Shown: positions 1 to 7,359 of the stretch, piece after piece | Layout of the letters: each line of letters starts with the position of its first letter | Position numbering within the stretch: the stretch's first letter is position 1 | Source of the DNA: Candidatus Heteroclostridium caecigallinarum | Lineage (GTDB): Bacteria > Bacillota > Clostridia > Christensenellales > CAG-314 | Assembly: GCA_904419725.1 (NCBI GenBank) | Contig: CAJFSP010000005.1 | Location: 1-64,000, forward strand | Direction of reading: 5' to 3' | Length of the DNA: 64,000 bases | Notes under the pieces: generated by a model | The model's database searches: none | Told to the model about the DNA's origin: nothing | The model's input: the letters and a program-made list of their open reading frames with translations, nothing else | Translations under genes and position numbers: made by a program

Positions 1-66
1 AGCTCTTCAGCGCGGAAAGTACTTGGACGGACACGTCCCGGGAGGTTAAGACGCTGCCGCTTCCAT
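1..66 (+). rRNA. rrf: 5S rRNA, 3' part (cut by window edge)
   Basis: The first bases (AGCTCTTCAGCGC) match the conserved middle of Firmicute 5S rRNA, and GGGAGGTTAAGACGCTGCC matches the conserved 3' segment (GAGAGUAGGACGCCGCC in Bacillus). An intrinsic terminator follows within a few bases. The 5' half and the rest of the presumed rRNA operon lie outside the window. The exact 3' end is estimated. Confidence 0.85.
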
Positions 67-69
67 TAA

Positions 70-99
70 GCGATTGACATAAGTCAGTCGCTTTTTTTT
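70..99 (+). terminator. Intrinsic terminator after 5S rRNA
   Basis: A nine-base-pair stem (GCGATTGAC / GTCAGTCGC, one GU pair) with an ATAA loop is followed by eight T. It directly follows the 5S 3' end, so it ends an rRNA operon. Confidence 0.9.
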
Positions 100-179
100 G
101 CTTTGCGGCAAATATTTCTTCCCCCTGATATTTCCCCGCCCGGCAAAAAATATCTGCCGCCCGCAAAGACGGCATTAAA

Positions 180-208
180 AAAGAACGGCTTGTTAGCCGC
201 TCTTTTTA
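180..208 (-). terminator. Terminator of the PRC-barrel gene
   Basis: AGAACGGCT and AGCCGCTCT form a stem with one mismatch around a TGTT loop, flanked by A-runs on one side and T-runs on the other. It can act in both directions. It sits exactly at the stop codon of the minus-strand gene. Confidence 0.7.
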
Positions 209-862
209 TTTTACCGCGTGCATGGACAGTTCCAGCAGTTTGCCGCTTAGTTTGGCTTCGCGCACCGTTTCGGGCGTGATGGCGCCGCCTTGTCTGACAA
301 TAATTTCGTTGAAGCGGTTGAGAATGTTTTTGTCGCACCGCCTGCCGACGAGAAAAGAGCCTGTAATCATGGCGGTCGGCCGATCGGCCGTCTTTGCGGA
401 GGAAGAGCGTTCCGCGCCGGCCGGTTCCGGCTGTTTTTTGCGCGCGGCGCGTTCTTTGACGACAAGCGTGTCGTCGGAGTGGGAAATCAGGCGGGCGGGG
501 GATATGCTCTCGCCGCGGCAGACGATGCTTTTGACCCTGTAATTTTTAGTGAATAAAATTTCCGACACGATGCCCAGGTGTCTGCCTTTGACGTCGAACA
601 CGTCGAAATTGACGGGGTTGAACACTTTGCCGTCGTATGGCGACAGATTGTCCGCCGTGTCGGTGGTGACGGCGTCGCCGTTCATGTTTATTATTTTGTC
701 CACGGGCATGATGTTGTAGGCGCTTTCTATCTGGTCAAAAACCAGAATATCCGTGACCGCCGTCATATCGTCGGTAAACAACATATTGGTGACTATTCCG
801 CAATTTTTGCCGTCCTTTACGGCTATGAGCGGTTTTGACAAAAAATCGTTTGTGCCCGGCAT
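206..862 (-). CDS. PRC-barrel domain protein
   Basis: 218 residues. The N-terminal ~140 residues look like two consecutive PRC-barrel-like units: each has a short hydrophobic strand, a gly-rich turn (KDGKNCGIVTNMLF near residue 17; KGRHLGIVSEILF near residue 92) and a conserved asparagine/glycine pattern. The C-terminal ~70 residues are charged and contain a conserved-looking segment about a phase of GG and LxGKLLEL. PRC-barrels occur in RimM and in sporulation proteins of the YlmC/YmxH type; the exact role here is unknown. The start at 862 is preceded by GGAGGA and a TATAAT box on the minus strand (893-888). It converges on the rRNA operon end. Confidence 0.7.
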   Translation of the reverse strand: MPGTNDFLSKPLIAVKDGKNCGIVTNMLFTDDMTAVTDILVFDQIESAYNIMPVDKIINMNGDAVTTDTADNLSPYDGKVFNPVNFDVFDVKGRHLGIVSEILFTKNYRVKSIVCRGESISPARLISHSDDTLVVKERAARKKQPEPAGAERSSSAKTADRPTAMITGSFLVGRRCDKNILNRFNEIIVRQGGAITPETVREAKLSGKLLELSMHAVK

Positions 863-967
863 AATCGGTATCCTCCGTTTATGTTAAATTATATTAGGCG
901 ACCGCCGTCGTTATGAGGCGAAAAAGCCGCCAGCCGCGCGAAATTTGCGGAAAATTAACCGCCGTTA

Positions 968-996
968 TTGCATTTTGCGCCGCGGCGTGATATATT
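968..996 (+). promoter_or_regulatory. Promoter of the SPFH gene pair
   Basis: TTGCAT, 17-nt spacer, TATATT. It lies 33 nt before the start codon and upstream of an AAGGAG ribosome site, so the leader is short and conventional. Confidence 0.55.
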
Positions 997-1028
997 TTAT
1001 ATATAAATCATAAGGAGAAGTTTGTAGT

Positions 1029-2090
1029 ATGGGCTGGTTCAAAAGTCAACTTCTGAAAATCATCGAATGGAAGGACGATACCAAAGATACCATTGTATAT
1101 CGCTTTCCGATGTTCGACGGCAAAAAAGAGCGTGAAATCATGAGAGGTTCTTCGCTCACGGTCAGAGAAAGCCAGGCGGCGGTATTTGTCAACAGGGGGC
1201 AGATTGCCGACGTGTTCGGCCCGGGCGAGTATAAACTTGAAACGAGAACCCTGCCTATTTTGACTTCGCTGGGGCATATCTTTTATGACGGCGACAGCAA
1301 GTTCAAGGCGGAAGTTTATTTTGTCAACACAAAACAGTTCACCAACCAGAAATGGGGCACCGCCAATCCGATAACCATGCGCGACGCCGATTTCGGCGTA
1401 ATCCGCATCAGGGGGTACGGCGTGTTCAGTTTCAGGGTAATAAACCCTGCGCTGTTCCTCAAAGCGTTGTTCGGCACCAACAGCCAGTTTACGGTGGACG
1501 ACATAAACCAATATCTCAAAAGCATGCTGATTTCCTGCATAACCGACACCATCGCCGAAAGCAAAGTGTCGGCGCTTGACCTTGCGAGCAACCTGCAGGA
1601 ATTCAACGACCTGTGCCAGTCGAACATTCAGCATAAGTTCGAGGAACTGGGTCTCAGCCTGACAAATCTGACGATTGAAAATATTTCTTTCCCTGAGAAC
1701 ATCGAAAAGGCGCTGGACGAAAGAGCCACGCTGGGCATACTTGGCGACAAAATGGGTGTGTACGCCCAGAAGAAAGCCGCCGACGCCCTTGGCGACGCCG
1801 CGAAAAACAGCGGTACGGCGGGTTCTTTCATCGGTATGGGCATAGGCCAGACGATGGGCGGAGCGATGTCGGGCGTGTTTTCCAACATACAAAACGCCAA
1901 GGACGAGCCGAAACAGCAGTCGGGCGGCAAATTCTGCCCTAACTGCGGTGCGGCGGTGGGCGCAGGCGCAAAGTTCTGCCCTGAGTGCGGCAACAAACTG
2001 TCGTCGGAAAGAGTGTGCCCTGAGTGCGGCAAGCCGGTTAAACCTACGGCTAAATTCTGCCCTGAATGCGGCAGCAAAATAGACAAATAA
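1029..2090 (+). CDS. SPFH-domain protein with C-terminal zinc ribbons (YdjI-like)
   Basis: 353 residues. Residues ~1-280 match the SPFH/band-7 family sometimes annotated as virion core protein-like (Bacillus YdjI type): no signal peptide, an alternating beta-strand N-terminus and a helical tail. From about residue 300 there are two consecutive zinc ribbons made of CPxCG knuckles (FCPNCG...FCPECG and VCPECG...FCPECG). The next gene is also a zinc-ribbon protein, this one with a membrane anchor, an arrangement common in Firmicutes. The family is linked to membrane microdomain or envelope-stress scaffolding, but its biochemical role is not settled. Start chosen at the ATG with AAGGAG 12 nt upstream. 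Confidence 0.8.
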   Translation: MGWFKSQLLKIIEWKDDTKDTIVYRFPMFDGKKEREIMRGSSLTVRESQAAVFVNRGQIADVFGPGEYKLETRTLPILTSLGHIFYDGDSKFKAEVYFVNTKQFTNQKWGTANPITMRDADFGVIRIRGYGVFSFRVINPALFLKALFGTNSQFTVDDINQYLKSMLISCITDTIAESKVSALDLASNLQEFNDLCQSNIQHKFEELGLSLTNLTIENISFPENIEKALDERATLGILGDKMGVYAQKKAADALGDAAKNSGTAGSFIGMGIGQTMGGAMSGVFSNIQNAKDEPKQQSGGKFCPNCGAAVGAGAKFCPECGNKLSSERVCPECGKPVKPTAKFCPECGSKIDK

Positions 2091-2114
2091 AATTGATTTT
2101 TGCGCGGGTGTGTT

Positions 2115-3200
2115 ATGAGTGAAGAAATTCAGGAAGCGTTGTACAGCGACGATACGGCTTCCGCGACGGGGTATAAATGTCCGTCGTGCGGGGCGCAGAT
2201 GACGTTTTCGCCTGAAAAGCAGGCGTTGGTGTGCGGGCATTGCGGCACTGAAAAGGAAGTGGATTTTTCCGACGACGTCCGCGAGCGTTCTTTTGAGGAA
2301 CTGTTTGACAGCAAACCGTGGAACGGCGAAATAAAAGTCGTGCAGTGCCAGAACTGCGGCGCAAAAGAAGTGCTTGATAAAAACGAGATTTCCACAAAGT
2401 GCCCGTTTTGCGGCTCGTCTTCCGTGCTGGAACTCAGCGAGGTGGGCGGCATCAAGCCGGACACGGCGATTCCTTTCAAAATAAGCGAAAAGCAGGCGCG
2501 CGGCAGTTGCCTGAAATGGATAAAATCGCGCTTCTTTTCACCGTCCAAATTCAAAAAAGACGTGCGGCTCAACGAGGTTAAAGGCTGTTATTGTCCTGTG
2601 TGGACTTTTGACAGCGACACCGTCGCCGTTTACAGCGGCAGGCTGGGCAAACATTATACCGAAACCAGAATCGTCAACGGCAAGACGGTTACTGTCACCA
2701 AGACGAGATATTTCAACGTGTCGGGACAGATGAGAACGATGTTCGACGACATATACGTCAAGGGCAGCGAGGCCGTCAACGAAAACTATTTGCAGCGCAT
2801 TCAGCCTTATGACATGAACACTTATGTCAAATATGACGATAAAATGCTGGCGGGCTATGCGGCAAACCATTATACCGTCGAACCGCTGGAAGCGTGGCAG
2901 ACAGCCGAGGCGCGCATGAAAGGGTATTTCCACAACGAAATCGTGCGCAAATACAACGCCGATGAGGTGGTGAGCCTGAGCATAAGTCTTATGCACCAAT
3001 CGCGTTCTTTCAAATATCTTATGCTGCCGGTGTATATTTCGGCGGTAAATTACAAAGATAAACTATACAATCAATATATCAACGGCGTAAGCGGCAAAGT
3101 CGCCGGCAGCGTGCCGAAGTCAATCGTCAAAATAGGTCTGACGGTGCTTGTCGGCATCGCGGTTGTCGTGGGGATATTCCTGCTGACAAAGTTGTTATGA
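2115..3200 (+). CDS. Zinc-ribbon, membrane-anchored protein paired with SPFH protein
   Basis: 361 residues. Two zinc ribbons: CPSCG...CGHCG near residues 20-41 and CQNCG...CPFCG near residues 75-105. A long beta-rich domain (~120-335) follows, and a single C-terminal hydrophobic helix (last ~25 residues) makes it a tail-anchored membrane protein. It follows the SPFH gene by 24 nt and is probably co-transcribed. An upstream TTG at 2100 is in frame, but the ATG at 2115 gives a more typical N-terminus; neither has a strong Shine-Dalgarno site. Homologues are annotated as TFIIB-type zinc-ribbon proteins; function unknown. Confidence 0.7.
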   Translation: MSEEIQEALYSDDTASATGYKCPSCGAQMTFSPEKQALVCGHCGTEKEVDFSDDVRERSFEELFDSKPWNGEIKVVQCQNCGAKEVLDKNEISTKCPFCGSSSVLELSEVGGIKPDTAIPFKISEKQARGSCLKWIKSRFFSPSKFKKDVRLNEVKGCYCPVWTFDSDTVAVYSGRLGKHYTETRIVNGKTVTVTKTRYFNVSGQMRTMFDDIYVKGSEAVNENYLQRIQPYDMNTYVKYDDKMLAGYAANHYTVEPLEAWQTAEARMKGYFHNEIVRKYNADEVVSLSISLMHQSRSFKYLMLPVYISAVNYKDKLYNQYINGVSGKVAGSVPKSIVKIGLTVLVGIAVVVGIFLLTKLL

Positions 3201-3211
3201 CGGAGGTAAAA

Positions 3212-3406
3212 ATGAAAATAACCAAAGATATGCTTATCATCGACATCATCACCAAATATGAAAAGACCATACCGGTGTTTATGGCTTTCGGAATGGGGTG
3301 CGTCGGCTGTCTGGCTTCGCGTGGCGAAAATGTGGAACAGGCCGCGGCGGTGCACGGTATAGACGTCGATTTTCTGGTTGAAAAACTTAACGAAGTCGCC
3401 GAATGA
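3212..3406 (+). CDS. DUF1858 domain protein (redox-disulfide type)
   Basis: 64 residues. It matches the small DUF1858 family (hybrid-cluster-protein-associated redox disulfide domain): an N-terminal MLIIDIITKYE segment, then MGCVGCLASRGENVEQAA with the paired cysteines of the family. The ATG at 3212 follows GGAGG at 3202-3206. The in-frame ATG at 3197 lies inside the previous gene and would bury the ribosome site, so 3212 is preferred. Probably an electron-transfer or metal-centre accessory protein, by family only. A strong terminator follows. Confidence 0.8.
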   Translation: MKITKDMLIIDIITKYEKTIPVFMAFGMGCVGCLASRGENVEQAAAVHGIDVDFLVEKLNEVAE

Positions 3407-3417
3407 AAAAAGGCGCG

Positions 3418-3441
3418 CGCTCCCGAAAGGGAGCGTTTTTT
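3418..3441 (+). terminator. Intrinsic terminator after the SPFH cluster
   Basis: CGCTCCC, GAAA loop, GGGAGCG, then six T. Confidence 0.95.
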
Positions 3442-3489
3442 ATTAAAGCGCTTTTTCAGGTACAACCGCCGTCTGTTTCCTTAAAAAAT

Positions 3490-3523
3490 TTGAAATTTCA
3501 GGGCGATATGTTATAATAAAAAA
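3490..3523 (+). promoter_or_regulatory. Promoter giving a predicted leaderless mRNA
   Basis: TTGAAA at 3490-3495, 16-nt spacer, TATAAT at 3512-3517, then only AAAAAA before the ATG at 3524. Transcription would start at or within a base or two of the start codon. No Shine-Dalgarno site is present. Confidence 0.7.
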
Positions 3524-4561
3524 ATGGAAAAGAAATTGTTTCTGCATACGGCGGATTTGCACCTTGACTCCGCCCTTAAAAATCTCGGCGACGCCGCGAA
3601 AGCGGCTGTCCGCCGCCGCGAACTTACCGATACTTTCGCCAGAATGGCGGAATACGCCTCGTCAAACGGCGTCAGCGGCGTAATCGTCGCGGGAGATATG
3701 TTCGACGAAGGTAAAACGTCCGCCGCGGCGAAACGGCAGGCGGCGGAAATCATGAAAAAGAACGGCGGCGTCACGTTTTTTCTGCTCAGCGGCAACCACG
3801 ACAAAAGAGCGTTTGACGACGATTTTACGGCGGCGCTGCCCGCCAACGCGATGGCGCTGGCTGACGGCGAAACAGTTGATTTCGGCTCGTACACCGTGAC
3901 GGGCGTGTATGGCGGCGCGGCTGTGGCGCCGCTGGATAAAGACAAGTTCAATATAGTCGTCGCGCACGGCCAGGTTGACGGCGACATAAAAATCAGGGAT
4001 TACGCCGGCAAAAACATCAACTATCTGGCGCTGGGGCACTTGCACGCCTACGCCAAAGGCAAAATAGACGGCAGGGGCGTGTGGGTGTACAGCGGCTGTC
4101 CGGAAGGCAGGGGCTTTGACGAAACGGGGGAAAAAGGCTTTGTGCTGTTTGACACTTTCGGCGGTGAAAAGTTTGTGCCTTTCTGCAAACGGCGGGCGCG
4201 CGAGGTCAGCGTAGACATAACGGGGCTGGACAACTACATTTCGCAGGTTGACGCCGCGCGCAGGGCGGTGGAGCATATGCCCGACGGCGACATGTTCAAA
4301 ATCGTTTTGCGGGGCGAACTTGACGAAGGCGTCGCCGCCGACGTCGCCGCCGTGCGCGAAGGGCTGGGCGGACGGTTTTTCGTCAGGGTGACGGACGAAA
4401 CGACGATTCGCCTGGACGAAAAACGCCTGCTCGCCGAAAAGAGCCTCAAAGGGGAGTTTTTCCGCGCCGTGAAAGCCGCCGCGCTGCCGCCGGAAGAAAA
4501 AAGAGTCATTCTCAAAATGGGTTTCGCCGCTTTGGACGGCACGGAGATTTGCGATGACTGA
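3524..4561 (+). CDS. SbcD/YhaO-like metallophosphoesterase (DNA exonuclease subunit)
   Basis: 345 residues. It carries the calcineurin-like phosphoesterase motifs of Mre11/SbcD nucleases: DLH near residue 11, GDMFDEG near 57, GNHDK near 90, VAHGQ near 146 and GHLHAY near 171. These coordinate two metal ions for DNA phosphodiester cleavage. It is shorter than classical SbcD and matches the Bacillus YhaO type. Its partner ATPase (YhaN-like) starts 8 nt before its stop codon, so the two are translationally coupled and probably form a complex acting on DNA ends or recombination intermediates. Confidence 0.85.
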   Translation: MEKKLFLHTADLHLDSALKNLGDAAKAAVRRRELTDTFARMAEYASSNGVSGVIVAGDMFDEGKTSAAAKRQAAEIMKKNGGVTFFLLSGNHDKRAFDDDFTAALPANAMALADGETVDFGSYTVTGVYGGAAVAPLDKDKFNIVVAHGQVDGDIKIRDYAGKNINYLALGHLHAYAKGKIDGRGVWVYSGCPEGRGFDETGEKGFVLFDTFGGEKFVPFCKRRAREVSVDITGLDNYISQVDAARRAVEHMPDGDMFKIVLRGELDEGVAADVAAVREGLGGRFFVRVTDETTIRLDEKRLLAEKSLKGEFFRAVKAAALPPEEKRVILKMGFAALDGTEICDD

Positions 4562-7268
4562 GATAAAAAGGATACGCATAGCCGCTTTCGGCAAACTGAA
4601 AAATTTCGATATGTCGTTTGAAAGCGGGTTTAATGCAATAAAAGAAGAAAACGGTTTCGGCAAAACGACGGTGGCGGCGTTTATCAAGGCGATGTTTTTC
4701 GGGCTGGAAGGCGGCGCTAAACGGGCGGTGGACGCCAACGCCCGCAAAAAATACACGCCGTGGCTTGCCGACGGCAAGTTCGGCGGCAGTCTCGAACTGA
4801 TTCACGACGGAAAGACATACATAATAACCAGGTTTTTCGGCAAAACGGCGGCGGGCGACATTTTCGAACTGACCGACGGGGCGGGCATTCCGTGCCGTGA
4901 TTACGGCGAGGATATAGGCGAAAAACTGCTGGACGTTTCCGCCGACGGTTTCGAACGCTGCCTGTATATTCCGCAAAGCGGCATTGAAGTCACCGGTGAG
5001 GAAAGCATAAAGGGCAAACTGCGCCGCCTTGTGGAAAACACCGAGCAGGGCGGCGACTACGACGCCGCCGTGGCACGGCTGAACGATTATAAAAACCGCT
5101 TAATCAGTCCCGGGCGCACCAGAAACCTGAGCGTCAAAACAAAGGCGGAGCAGGAACTTTCCTACGCCCGAGGGGAAATGACGCGCGCGCTGGAAGCGGG
5201 GCGGCAGGCGGAAGAAATCCGTGAGAGAATACGCGGCAATAACCAAGAAAAACTGCGGCTGGAAGAAAATCTCGCCCGTCTGAAAGAGAAACAGCGGCAA
5301 AACGACGAGCTGTCGGCGGAAGAGCGTGTCAGGCTTGCCGAAAAGGAAAAACTCGGCCGCCGTGTTGAGGAACTCAGGGCGCGGTGCGCCGATTTCGAGG
5401 CGCGCGGCGTAAACGTGGATGACGGATACATATGCGGACTGAGGGAAAAAATGGAAAGTCTGCGTGAAGCCGGCCGGCGCGACTCCGCCGCGGCGGACGC
5501 TGAAAAGAGGCTGTCCGGTCTGCTCGAAGAAAAACGCTCTCTCGAAGAAAGACATGCCGACGTCTGCGACGAATACGTCAACGATTTGGTTGAAAAAAAC
5601 AAAGAAGCGGTTGACGCCAAAACCAAAGCAGAAGTGCTCAAAGCCGAGTTTGATGTGCGTAGAAAATACGGCGAGGGGCATAATGAAGCACATCGAAGCG
5701 CTTTTATGCTGATGGCTCTTTTGCTTCCTCTTTTGCTTCTCGTGGGGCTTTTTCTGTTTTGGAACCAAACAACGCTCGCCGTTAAAATAGGCGTCTTTAT
5801 ACTTGCGGCCGCAAGTATTGTCGGGTTGATTTTCTATCATAAGTATCAGAAAAATAAAAAAGAATATTGGCTGAAAAAGCAAAATGATTCGGACGAACTT
5901 TTCAAAAAAGCAGCAGTCCTCCATAGTCAGATTGCCGAAAGTTTCGCGCGGAGCGGCATAACCGACGGCAATTTTTCCGTGGCTCTTGCCGAACTGCAAA
6001 AAATGCGCGCGCGTTACCGTGACATTTTAAGCGAGTGCGAGGCATCGCGCGCCGCCGCGGCGGAACGCGGGTGCGCCGGGCGTTATGAACGGGAACTGCG
6101 CGGCGTTTTCGACGCCCACGGCATAGACGAAGCTGATTTTGACAAAGCGCTCCTGGCGCTAGAAATAGCAAGGGCAAACTACCGGTCGGCGAAAAAAGAA
6201 CTCGAAGAGTGCGCCGCCAAACTCGCCGCCGCTTCGGAGAGCAGGCGGGCGGACGATTTTTCCGGCGGCATAGCCGATATTGAAGCCCGCGTCGCCGAAA
6301 TAACCCGTGCCGACGGCAGACTGCACGAGCGACTGAACGTTCTTGAAAGGGAAGCGGACGGCGTCAAAGACGCCGAAGTTACCCTTGCCGCGCTCGGCGA
6401 AAAAATATCGCGCGCCGTGCGAGGGGCGGAACTCGCCGATAAAACGGCGGAACTTTTGACTCTGGCGAAAGACAACCTTGCCAACGCTTTCATGCCGGGC
6501 ATAAAGGAAAACTTTTTGAAATATATGTCCGTGGTTACCGACGATAAATACAACGACGCCGCCGTGTCCGACGAATTTGACATCAGGCTTGTGGAAGAAG
6601 GCGGCGGACACGACTTCGGATATTTCAGCCGCGGCACGAAAGACGTGGCGATGTTTTGTCTGCGGCTGGCGCTTATCGACGTGATGTACGGCGACGACCT
6701 GCCGTTTCTGCTGCTGGACGACCCGTTTGTCAACGCCGACGAAGGCAATTTTTCGAGAGCCATGGCCGTTATTAAAGAGAGAGCCGCAAAAAGTCAGGTT
6801 ATTTATTTTACCTGCTGTTCACGAGAGGTGTTAAACATGAAGTATAAAAAGTGTCCTGTCTGCGATTTGAATTATATTTCTGATGAAGATGAACTGTGCT
6901 CGGTATGTGCGGGGAAATCGTCTTCTCAGTCGGTTAAACTTGGGCTATCTAACAAAACTTCATCATCAGTCTTTGACCCTTCCCTTACAGTAGTTGTGAC
7001 AGTGGAGAAGGGAGTTTGCCGGGGTAAAACAGGATATCTGGCTTATGACGAGCAGAAACGAAATATCGGTATAGTATACAGTCAAGATGACCCGAGAACA
7101 CGACGTTATGGAAAGGCAGAATTAAGTTTTTATGAAGAATATGAAAATGAGTTTGGGGCATGGCGTATTATCAAGCGAAACGGAGAGTATCTTGCTTATG
7201 AAACGTTGCAGTCACTTTTGGATAGTCGTGGAAGGGTTACGATTACTACCGACGCGCGGCACAGATGA
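4554..7268 (+). CDS. YhaN/SbcC-like ATPase, C-terminus replaced by an inserted zinc-ribbon reading frame
   Basis: 904 residues as read. N-terminus: SMC/Rad50-type Walker A (NGFGKTT, residues 33-39). Long coiled coils follow, interrupted at ~381-430 by two hydrophobic segments, as in membrane-bound YhaN. At the C-terminal ATPase half come FSRGTKD (signature-like, ~690) and Walker B/D-loop LLLDDPFVNAD (~718). Up to about residue 754 this is the expected protein. There a 517-bp insertion, bounded by the 26-bp direct repeat at 6789-6814 and 7306-7331, continues in frame into a zinc-ribbon protein. The uninterrupted gene would have ended just after the second repeat copy (CRA then TAA at 7339-7341). 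Partner of the YhaO-like nuclease. It is unclear whether the fusion is active; the ATPase core is intact. Confidence 0.8.
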   Translation: MTEIKRIRIAAFGKLKNFDMSFESGFNAIKEENGFGKTTVAAFIKAMFFGLEGGAKRAVDANARKKYTPWLADGKFGGSLELIHDGKTYIITRFFGKTAAGDIFELTDGAGIPCRDYGEDIGEKLLDVSADGFERCLYIPQSGIEVTGEESIKGKLRRLVENTEQGGDYDAAVARLNDYKNRLISPGRTRNLSVKTKAEQELSYARGEMTRALEAGRQAEEIRERIRGNNQEKLRLEENLARLKEKQRQNDELSAEERVRLAEKEKLGRRVEELRARCADFEARGVNVDDGYICGLREKMESLREAGRRDSAAADAEKRLSGLLEEKRSLEERHADVCDEYVNDLVEKNKEAVDAKTKAEVLKAEFDVRRKYGEGHNEAHRSAFMLMALLLPLLLLVGLFLFWNQTTLAVKIGVFILAAASIVGLIFYHKYQKNKKEYWLKKQNDSDELFKKAAVLHSQIAESFARSGITDGNFSVALAELQKMRARYRDILSECEASRAAAAERGCAGRYERELRGVFDAHGIDEADFDKALLALEIARANYRSAKKELEECAAKLAAASESRRADDFSGGIADIEARVAEITRADGRLHERLNVLEREADGVKDAEVTLAALGEKISRAVRGAELADKTAELLTLAKDNLANAFMPGIKENFLKYMSVVTDDKYNDAAVSDEFDIRLVEEGGGHDFGYFSRGTKDVAMFCLRLALIDVMYGDDLPFLLLDDPFVNADEGNFSRAMAVIKERAAKSQVIYFTCCSREVLNMKYKKCPVCDLNYISDEDELCSVCAGKSSSQSVKLGLSNKTSSSVFDPSLTVVVTVEKGVCRGKTGYLAYDEQKRNIGIVYSQDDPRTRRYGKAELSFYEEYENEFGAWRIIKRNGEYLAYETLQSLLDSRGRVTITTDARHR
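6789..6814 (+). repeat. 26-bp direct repeat, left copy
   Basis: Identical over 26 bases to 7306-7331 (begins AAAAGTCAGG, ends TTTTACCTG). The flanking bases differ on both sides. It lies in the codons for KSQVIYFTC at the end of the yhaN-like gene. Confidence 0.95.
6837..7268 (+). CDS. Inserted zinc-ribbon protein, family unknown (also readable as a fusion)
   Basis: 143 residues from the ATG at 6837, which has GAGAGGTG at 6823-6830. The N-terminus is a four-cysteine zinc ribbon (C6, C9, C21, C24, with KCPVCDLNYI then LCSVC). After a serine-rich linker comes a ~95-residue domain with GKTGYLAYDEQKRNIGIVYS and DDPRTRRYGKAELSFYEEYE, which I do not recognise. The same frame is open from the yhaN-like gene, so it may be made alone, as a fusion, or both. 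Base use (GAT, GAA, TTT, AGA-rich) differs from its neighbours and resembles the restriction island at 51.9-54.1 kb, suggesting transfer. Confidence 0.6.
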   Translation: MKYKKCPVCDLNYISDEDELCSVCAGKSSSQSVKLGLSNKTSSSVFDPSLTVVVTVEKGVCRGKTGYLAYDEQKRNIGIVYSQDDPRTRRYGKAELSFYEEYENEFGAWRIIKRNGEYLAYETLQSLLDSRGRVTITTDARHR

Positions 7269-7305
7269 TATAAAAAGACGAAGTGCATTGAATATTGAAC
7301 AAAAG

Positions 7306-7331
7306 AAAAGTCAGGTTATTTATTTTACCTG
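7306..7331 (+). repeat. 26-bp direct repeat, right copy
   Basis: Second copy of the 6789-6814 repeat. It is followed by GTCGGGCATAA, the presumed original end of the yhaN-like gene. The copy also holds the likely -35 element (TTTACC, 7324-7329) of the downstream ABC exporter promoter. Confidence 0.95.
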
Positions 7332-7359
7332 TCGGGCATAAACCGTTATAATATAAAAC
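7324..7359 (+). promoter_or_regulatory. Promoter of the ABC exporter, predicted leaderless
   Basis: TTTACC at 7324-7329, 17-nt spacer, TATAAT at 7347-7352, and 7 nt to the ATG at 7360. No Shine-Dalgarno site. The -35 lies inside the right direct repeat. Confidence 0.6.

Larger units (their letters stand above)
6815..7331 (+). mobile_element. 517-bp insertion cassette with zinc-ribbon gene
   Basis: The segment between the repeats plus one repeat copy is 517 bp. It is visibly more AT-rich than the yhaN-like gene, carries one reading frame with its own GAGAGGTG ribosome site, and appears to have been added to a gene that otherwise would end in YFTCRA-stop. Near its ends is only a weak inverted hexamer (TGTTCA at 6816-6821, TGAACA at 7296-7301). 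There is no transposase and no recognised IS end. The mechanism is unknown. Confidence 0.65.

Noticed and set aside
1008-2240. Long open frame on the minus strand opposite the SPFH gene
   Set aside because: Composition is that of a shadow of a GC-rich gene (Arg/His/Val-rich); the opposite strand has a clear family and zinc ribbons. The same applies to the long minus-strand frames opposite rpsE, secY, mfd and spoVB.
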